Under the pieces are notes generated by a model. It ran no database searches, was not told where the DNA came from, and was given only the letters and a program-made list of their open reading frames with translations. A program made the translations under genes and the position numbers. Positions 59,706 to 64,000 of a stretch of 64,000 bases of DNA are shown piece after piece (within the stretch, counting starts at the first letter, position 1; each line of letters opens with the position of its first letter). Source of the stretch: Opitutus sp. Lineage in GTDB: Bacteria > Verrucomicrobiota > Verrucomicrobiia > Opitutales > Opitutaceae. The stretch lies in the NCBI GenBank assembly GCA_024707325.1, contig JANPZY010000001.1:1488001-1552000 (forward strand), written 5' to 3'.

Positions 59706-60809
59706 ATGTCTGGTTCCTTGCATGGGCAGTTCGACTCGGTGGAGTCAGCGATCGCGGATATCGCCGCGGGACGACTGATCATCGTGACGGATGACGAAGA
59801 TCGCGAAAACGAAGGCGATCTGATCATGGCCGCGTGCAAGGCCACGCCGGAGACGGTCAACATGATGATCCGCTACTGCAGCGGCATCGTGTGCGTGCCG
59901 ACGGTGGACCCGCAGTTACGCCGTCTGGGCCTCGGCCCGATGGTGCAACAGAATCGCGAAGTGCAGCGCACCGATTTCACGGTGACCGTCGACGCCGCGG
60001 AAGGCATCACGACGGGCATCAGCGCCTACGATCGCACGCAGACGATTCGCATCCTCGCCGACCCGCAGGCGCGGCCGGAGCAACTCGTGCAACCGGGCCA
60101 TGTTTTCCCGCTGCGCTCGCGTCCGGGTGGCGTGCTCGAGCGCGCCGGCCACACGGAAGCGGCGGTCGATCTCGCGACGCTCGCCGGCCTGCCGCCCGCG
60201 GGTGTTTTGTGCGAACTGGTCAATGACGACGGCACCGTGCAGCGTTTGCCCGAGCTCGTGGAGTTCAAGCATCGCTTCGGGCTCAAGATGATCTCGATCG
60301 CGCAGCTCATCGAGTATCGGGCGAAGCGCGACCAGCTCGTGGAGCTCGTGTGCACGCAGCCGTTCCCGTCGGAGTTCGGCGATTTCGTGCTGCATGTTTT
60401 CCGCAGCAAACTCGACAACCGCCACCACCTCGCGCTCGCGATGGGCGCGCTCGGCCCGGAGCCGACGCTGGTGCGCGTGCAAAGCGAGAATCTGCTCGGC
60501 GACGTGTTTCGCCTGCGCGGCTTGGAAACGCACGCGACGCTCGCCGGCTCGCTCGAAGCCATCGCCCGCGAAGGCCGCGGCGTGGTCCTCTACATGGAGC
60601 ACGCCAACGGCGGGGCCGAGCTTATCCAGCGCCTCATGGCGAAACCCGGCGAAGCACCGCCGCCGATGAGTTTCCGCGACTACGGCATCGGCGCGCAGAT
60701 CCTCGCCAAACTGGGCCTCAGCAAGATCCGGCTGCTCTCGAAGAGTAACCGACGCGTCGTCGGCCTCGATGGGCACGGCCTCGAGATCGTGGAGCAGGTG
60801 CCGCTCTGA
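59706..60809 (+). CDS. ribBA: RibBA-type protein: DHBP synthase fused to a degenerate GTP cyclohydrolase II domain
   Basis: DDEDRENEGDLIMAA, TDFTVTVDA, GHVFPLRSRPGGVLERAGHTEAAVDL; C-terminal GCHII fold without the canonical Zn cysteines. Confidence 0.9.
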   Translation: MSGSLHGQFDSVESAIADIAAGRLIIVTDDEDRENEGDLIMAACKATPETVNMMIRYCSGIVCVPTVDPQLRRLGLGPMVQQNREVQRTDFTVTVDAAEGITTGISAYDRTQTIRILADPQARPEQLVQPGHVFPLRSRPGGVLERAGHTEAAVDLATLAGLPPAGVLCELVNDDGTVQRLPELVEFKHRFGLKMISIAQLIEYRAKRDQLVELVCTQPFPSEFGDFVLHVFRSKLDNRHHLALAMGALGPEPTLVRVQSENLLGDVFRLRGLETHATLAGSLEAIAREGRGVVLYMEHANGGAELIQRLMAKPGEAPPPMSFRDYGIGAQILAKLGLSKIRLLSKSNRRVVGLDGHGLEIVEQVPL

Positions 60810-60886
60810 GCGCGCGATTTCCCATTTGCGCCAGCTCGCGACGTTTCCCCAAATCGAACCTTTTTCCTCCCGTTTCCGTTCACGCC

Positions 60887-61361
60887 ATGAGTCTTGAAGC
60901 TCCTACTTCCGCTGTTGTTTCCGGTGCCGCTTTCTCGGTTGGCATCGTGGCCGCGCGTTTCAACCAGGAGCTCGTCGACGCGCTCCTCGAGCGCGTGCTC
61001 GCCGGCTTGCGCGCCGCGGGTGTGAAGGGAACGCAAGATCGAGGTCGTGCGCGTGCCCGGTTCGCACGAGGTGCCGTGGGCGGCACACGCGCTCGCGAAG
61101 CGTCGCGGTCGCGATGTCGTGATCGGTCTCGGTGTCTTGATCGCGGGCGACACGAATCACCACGAGATGGTCGGCGACAGCGTCTCGCATGCGCTGCAAC
61201 ACGTCGCGATCACGACCGGCGTGCCGGTGATCAACGGCGTGATCGTTGCCAACACGCGTGCGCAGGCGGTCGCTCGGACCGCCGGCAAGATCGACCGCGG
61301 AGCGGAGTTCGCCGCCGCCGCGCTTGAGATGGCCGCCTTGAAGCGAAAGGTTTCCCGATGA
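60887..61361 (+). CDS. ribH: 6,7-dimethyl-8-ribityllumazine synthase, frameshifted at a GGG run near 61026-61028
   Basis: VGIVAARFNQELVDALL in frame 60887; RVPGSHEVPWAAHALAKR...GVLIAGDTNHHEMVGDSVSHALQ in frame 61047. Confidence 0.92.
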
Positions 61362-61801
61362 GCAAAGCGCAGTTCGCCCAACGTCGCGACGGCCGTGTGG
61401 CCGCGCTCCAATATCTTTTCGCGTGGAGTCTGAATTCTCCGCGCAATCTCACCGACGATCTCCGGGTCTTCTTCGAGAACCTCGAGCATCCGCGTGATTA
61501 CTACTCGTTCGGCGAGGAGCTGATCCACGGTGTCATCGAGCACTGCGAAGAGATCGACGGCCACATCCGCACGCTCGCGCAGAACTGGGAGTTCGACCGT
61601 ATCGCGAAGATCGACCTGGCGATCCTGCGTCTGGCGATCTTCGAAATGAAGCATCGCAAGGACATCCCGCCGGTCGTCTCGATCAACGAAGCGATCGACC
61701 TCTCGAAACAGTTCTCCAACGCGGACGCCAAACGCTTCATCAACGGCATCCTCGACCGCCTGAAAGACCAGCTCGGCCGCGACGCCCGCAAGGCGGAGTG
61801 A
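61358..61801 (+). CDS. nusB: Transcription antitermination factor NusB
   Basis: RRDGRVAALQYLFAW, RIAKIDLAILRLAIFEM, VVSINEAIDLSKQFSNADAKRFINGILDRL. Confidence 0.93.
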   Translation: MSKAQFAQRRDGRVAALQYLFAWSLNSPRNLTDDLRVFFENLEHPRDYYSFGEELIHGVIEHCEEIDGHIRTLAQNWEFDRIAKIDLAILRLAIFEMKHRKDIPPVVSINEAIDLSKQFSNADAKRFINGILDRLKDQLGRDARKAE

Positions 61802-61815
61802 GGCAGAGGCTGCTT

Positions 61816-61837
61816 ATCTGGAACTCAGGAAATCAGG
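61816..61837 (+). repeat. Left arm of a perfect 22-bp inverted repeat
   Basis: ATCTGGAACTCAGGAAATCAGG, immediately followed by the ATG of the GxxExxY gene. Confidence 0.97.
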
Positions 61838-62224
61838 ATGTCCGAACTTGGTAACAAGGAGTTGAGCGCACGCGTGATCGAAGCTGCGATCAAAGTGCAT
61901 CGAGTTCTTGGTCCTGGGTTCATCGAGTCCGTTTACGAAAACGCGTTGAGTCACGAACTCCGGCAGCGCGGGATCGCTTTCGAGCGCCAGAAGGCGGTGA
62001 AGTTATTTTACGACGGAGTGGAGGTCGGTGAGCACCGGCTCGATCTTCTGGTCGAGGGACAGCTGCTCGTGGAACTGAAGGCTGTGAAAGCCATGGAAGA
62101 TATTTTTTTCGCGGTGGGCCGCTCGTATATGAAGGCGATCGACGTTCAGGACGGTTTGCTCCTCAACTTTGCGAGCATGCCGCTCACGGTGCGAAGAATC
62201 GGACGGGAGTGGAACCACACCTGA
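61838..62224 (+). CDS. GxxExxY family protein (PD-(D/E)XK-like)
   Basis: VHRVLGPGFIESVYENAL contains GxxExxY; HRLDLLVEGQLLVELKAV resembles a PD-(D/E)XK core. Confidence 0.9.
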   Translation: MSELGNKELSARVIEAAIKVHRVLGPGFIESVYENALSHELRQRGIAFERQKAVKLFYDGVEVGEHRLDLLVEGQLLVELKAVKAMEDIFFAVGRSYMKAIDVQDGLLLNFASMPLTVRRIGREWNHT

Positions 62225-62241
62225 TTTCCTGAGTTCCAGAT
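62220..62241 (-). repeat. Right arm of a perfect 22-bp inverted repeat
   Basis: CCTGATTTCCTGAGTTCCAGAT, exact reverse complement of 61816-61837; contains the TGA stop of the GxxExxY gene. Confidence 0.97.
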
Positions 62242-62248
62242 TACACTC

Positions 62249-63202
62249 ATGTTCGGTCTCTTTAAAAAATTCAAAGAAGGCTTCTCGAAGACGGTCTCGG
62301 CCATCGCGTCGAAAACCCGCGGGCTTTTCGGCGGGCGAAAGATCGATGCGGCGTCGCTCGACGAACTCGAGGAAGCGCTGTTCACCGCCGATTTCGGCGT
62401 GGAGACGACCGGGGAGATTCTGGGCGAGATCAAGAAAGCCTACGCCAAGGACAAAGACCTGCAGGGCCGCCAGGCCGCCGAGATCGGCAGCGCCGTGTTG
62501 AAGCGCGTTCTCTCCGGCTCCGAGGGCAACATCGACCTCGCCGCGGGCACGCCGTCCGACGCCGCTTCTGCGACGGGAAAAATTCCCACCGTGATCGTGA
62601 TGATCGGGGTGAACGGTTCCGGCAAAACCACGACGACCGCGAAGCTTGCGTGGAAGCTGAAGCAGGAAGGCAAGTCCGTGGTCGTGGCCGCGTGCGACAC
62701 GTTTCGCGCTGCGGCGGTCGAGCAGCTCAAGTCCTGGGCGCAGCGGCTCGATCTCGAAATCATCGCGAGTCACACCGGCGCGGATGCCGCGGCGGTGGCG
62801 TTCGACGCGTTGCAGGCGGCGAAGAGCCGCAACCGCGATTTCCTCATCGTCGATACCGCCGGCCGTCTGCACACGAAGAGCAACCTCATGGAGGAACTCG
62901 CGAAGATTAAGCGCGTGATGCAGAAGCTCGAACCCTCCGCGCCGCATCACTCGTGGCTCGTCGTCGACGGTTCGCTCGGCAGCAACTCGATCGAGCAGGC
63001 GAAGATTTTCCACAAGAGTTTCGGTCTCACCGGACTCATCGTGACGAAGCTCGACGGCACCAGCCGCGGCGGCGCGATCGTCGGCATCTGGCGCGAGCTC
63101 AAGCTGCCGATCTATTTCGTGGGCCTCGGCGAGCAGCCGGAAGACCTGCAGCCGTTCAGCGCCGAAAACTACGCCAAGGCCGTTTTCGGTCTCGAAGACT
63201 GA
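62249..63202 (+). CDS. ftsY: Signal recognition particle receptor FtsY
   Basis: IGVNGSGKTTTTAKLA, ACDTFRAAAVEQL, LIVDTAGRLHTKSNLMEEL, TKLDGTSRGGAIVGI. Confidence 0.96.
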   Translation: MFGLFKKFKEGFSKTVSAIASKTRGLFGGRKIDAASLDELEEALFTADFGVETTGEILGEIKKAYAKDKDLQGRQAAEIGSAVLKRVLSGSEGNIDLAAGTPSDAASATGKIPTVIVMIGVNGSGKTTTTAKLAWKLKQEGKSVVVAACDTFRAAAVEQLKSWAQRLDLEIIASHTGADAAAVAFDALQAAKSRNRDFLIVDTAGRLHTKSNLMEELAKIKRVMQKLEPSAPHHSWLVVDGSLGSNSIEQAKIFHKSFGLTGLIVTKLDGTSRGGAIVGIWRELKLPIYFVGLGEQPEDLQPFSAENYAKAVFGLED

Positions 63203-63242
63203 TCAAGTCGCCGGCGCTCGAATCCCGGAGTGGAGCGGCGGT

Positions 63243-64000
63243 TTAGAAGGCCGCCTGCAATCCGACCACGAAGTTCCTGCCGGGCAGCGGCGCGATTTCC
63301 TTGAGAAAGGACGTGTGCACGCGTGCCTCCTCGTCCCCGAGGTTGGTGGCGCGCACGTAGAGTTCACAGGTGGCACGACCGACCGCCCAACGATAGGCGG
63401 CAAACGCGCCCGCCAACGTGTAGCCTGACGTCGGTCGCTCAAGCGGCGCCACGCGTGTCTGTTTCTGCACGCGCTGCACGTCGGCTCCGAGCGTCCAAGG
63501 TCCACGCGCCCACGTGAGTCCCGCCTTCACGCGCGCCGGCGTGATGCGCGGCAGTGGCGTGGCGAGCGTGGTGTTTTGTGCGCGCACAAAATCGCCGCCG
63601 AGTGTCAGGTCGAGCTGGTCACGTGTGTCGTGCAGCAAATGCACCACGGCCTCGAGCTCGGCACCATAGAAGCGCGCGTCGTGCTGCGCGAAACGATACA
63701 CCGCGAGACCGCCGTGCTCGGCTTCGGGATCGTCGGGTGAAACAAACTCGAACTCGCCTTCGTGCTCCACCGCGACGAGCCCGGTCGGCTGTTCGTAGAT
63801 GTAGCCGTTGAAGCGATTCGCGAAGAGCGTCAGCGCGCCGGTCACGAAGCCCGTGCGTTTGCGCAAGGTCAGATCCACCGCGAGCGAGCGTTCGGCGCCG
63901 AGTCCGCGATCGCCGAGCTCGTAGGCGCCGGTGCCGACATGCGGTCCGTCCGCGAAAAGCTCCTGCGCGTTGGCCGCGCGTTCGTTGTGGGAGAGCGACG
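63243..64000 (-). CDS. TonB-dependent receptor, C-terminal barrel fragment (runs off the window)
   Basis: SLSHNERAANAQELFADGPHVGTGAYELGDRGLGAERSLAVDLTLRK ... LYVRATNLGDEEARVHTSFLKEIAPLPGRNFVVGLQAAF. Confidence 0.88.
   Translation of the reverse strand, partial: SLSHNERAANAQELFADGPHVGTGAYELGDRGLGAERSLAVDLTLRKRTGFVTGALTLFANRFNGYIYEQPTGLVAVEHEGEFEFVSPDDPEAEHGGLAVYRFAQHDARFYGAELEAVVHLLHDTRDQLDLTLGGDFVRAQNTTLATPLPRITPARVKAGLTWARGPWTLGADVQRVQKQTRVAPLERPTSGYTLAGAFAAYRWAVGRATCELYVRATNLGDEEARVHTSFLKEIAPLPGRNFVVGLQAAF

Overview
The window is a GC-rich bacterial chromosome segment. Codon usage and gene content (Opitutaceae-style TonB receptors, FG-GAP/ASPIC-UnbV proteins, PVC-type long ThyX) suggest Verrucomicrobiota, Opitutales-like; this is inference. 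Most of it is ordinary: an S9 peptidase, a MASE1 hybrid histidine kinase, RecD2, an Mla-type ABC locus, sufS/sufU, a QueD-like protein, hemN, tRNA-Ser(GGA), a TonB receptor, TPR and FG-GAP proteins, a nuoB-N operon, long thyX, ComEC-like, rarA, and ribBA-ribH-nusB-ftsY. Non-coding structure is the striking part. (1) Six intergenic arrays of a degenerate 22-bp unit, about 43 units in total, built from two 8-bp dyad-like cores 11 bp apart. Four of the six fill the gap between convergent genes up to or into a stop codon. (2) Two repeat-ORF-repeat cassettes: an HTH-like ORF between 21-bp perfect palindromes, and a GxxExxY/PD-(D/E)XK-like gene between perfect 22-bp inverted repeats. In both, the start codon abuts the left repeat and the stop codon lies inside the right repeat. 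(3) Four large hairpins with short-word repetitive arms in gaps of the nuo operon, plus a hexamer-based one between sufS and sufU. (4) Several single-base frameshifts, nearly all in homopolymers, in conserved genes; most look like sequencing or assembly errors. All calls come from reading the sequence and the supplied translations; no database search was run.
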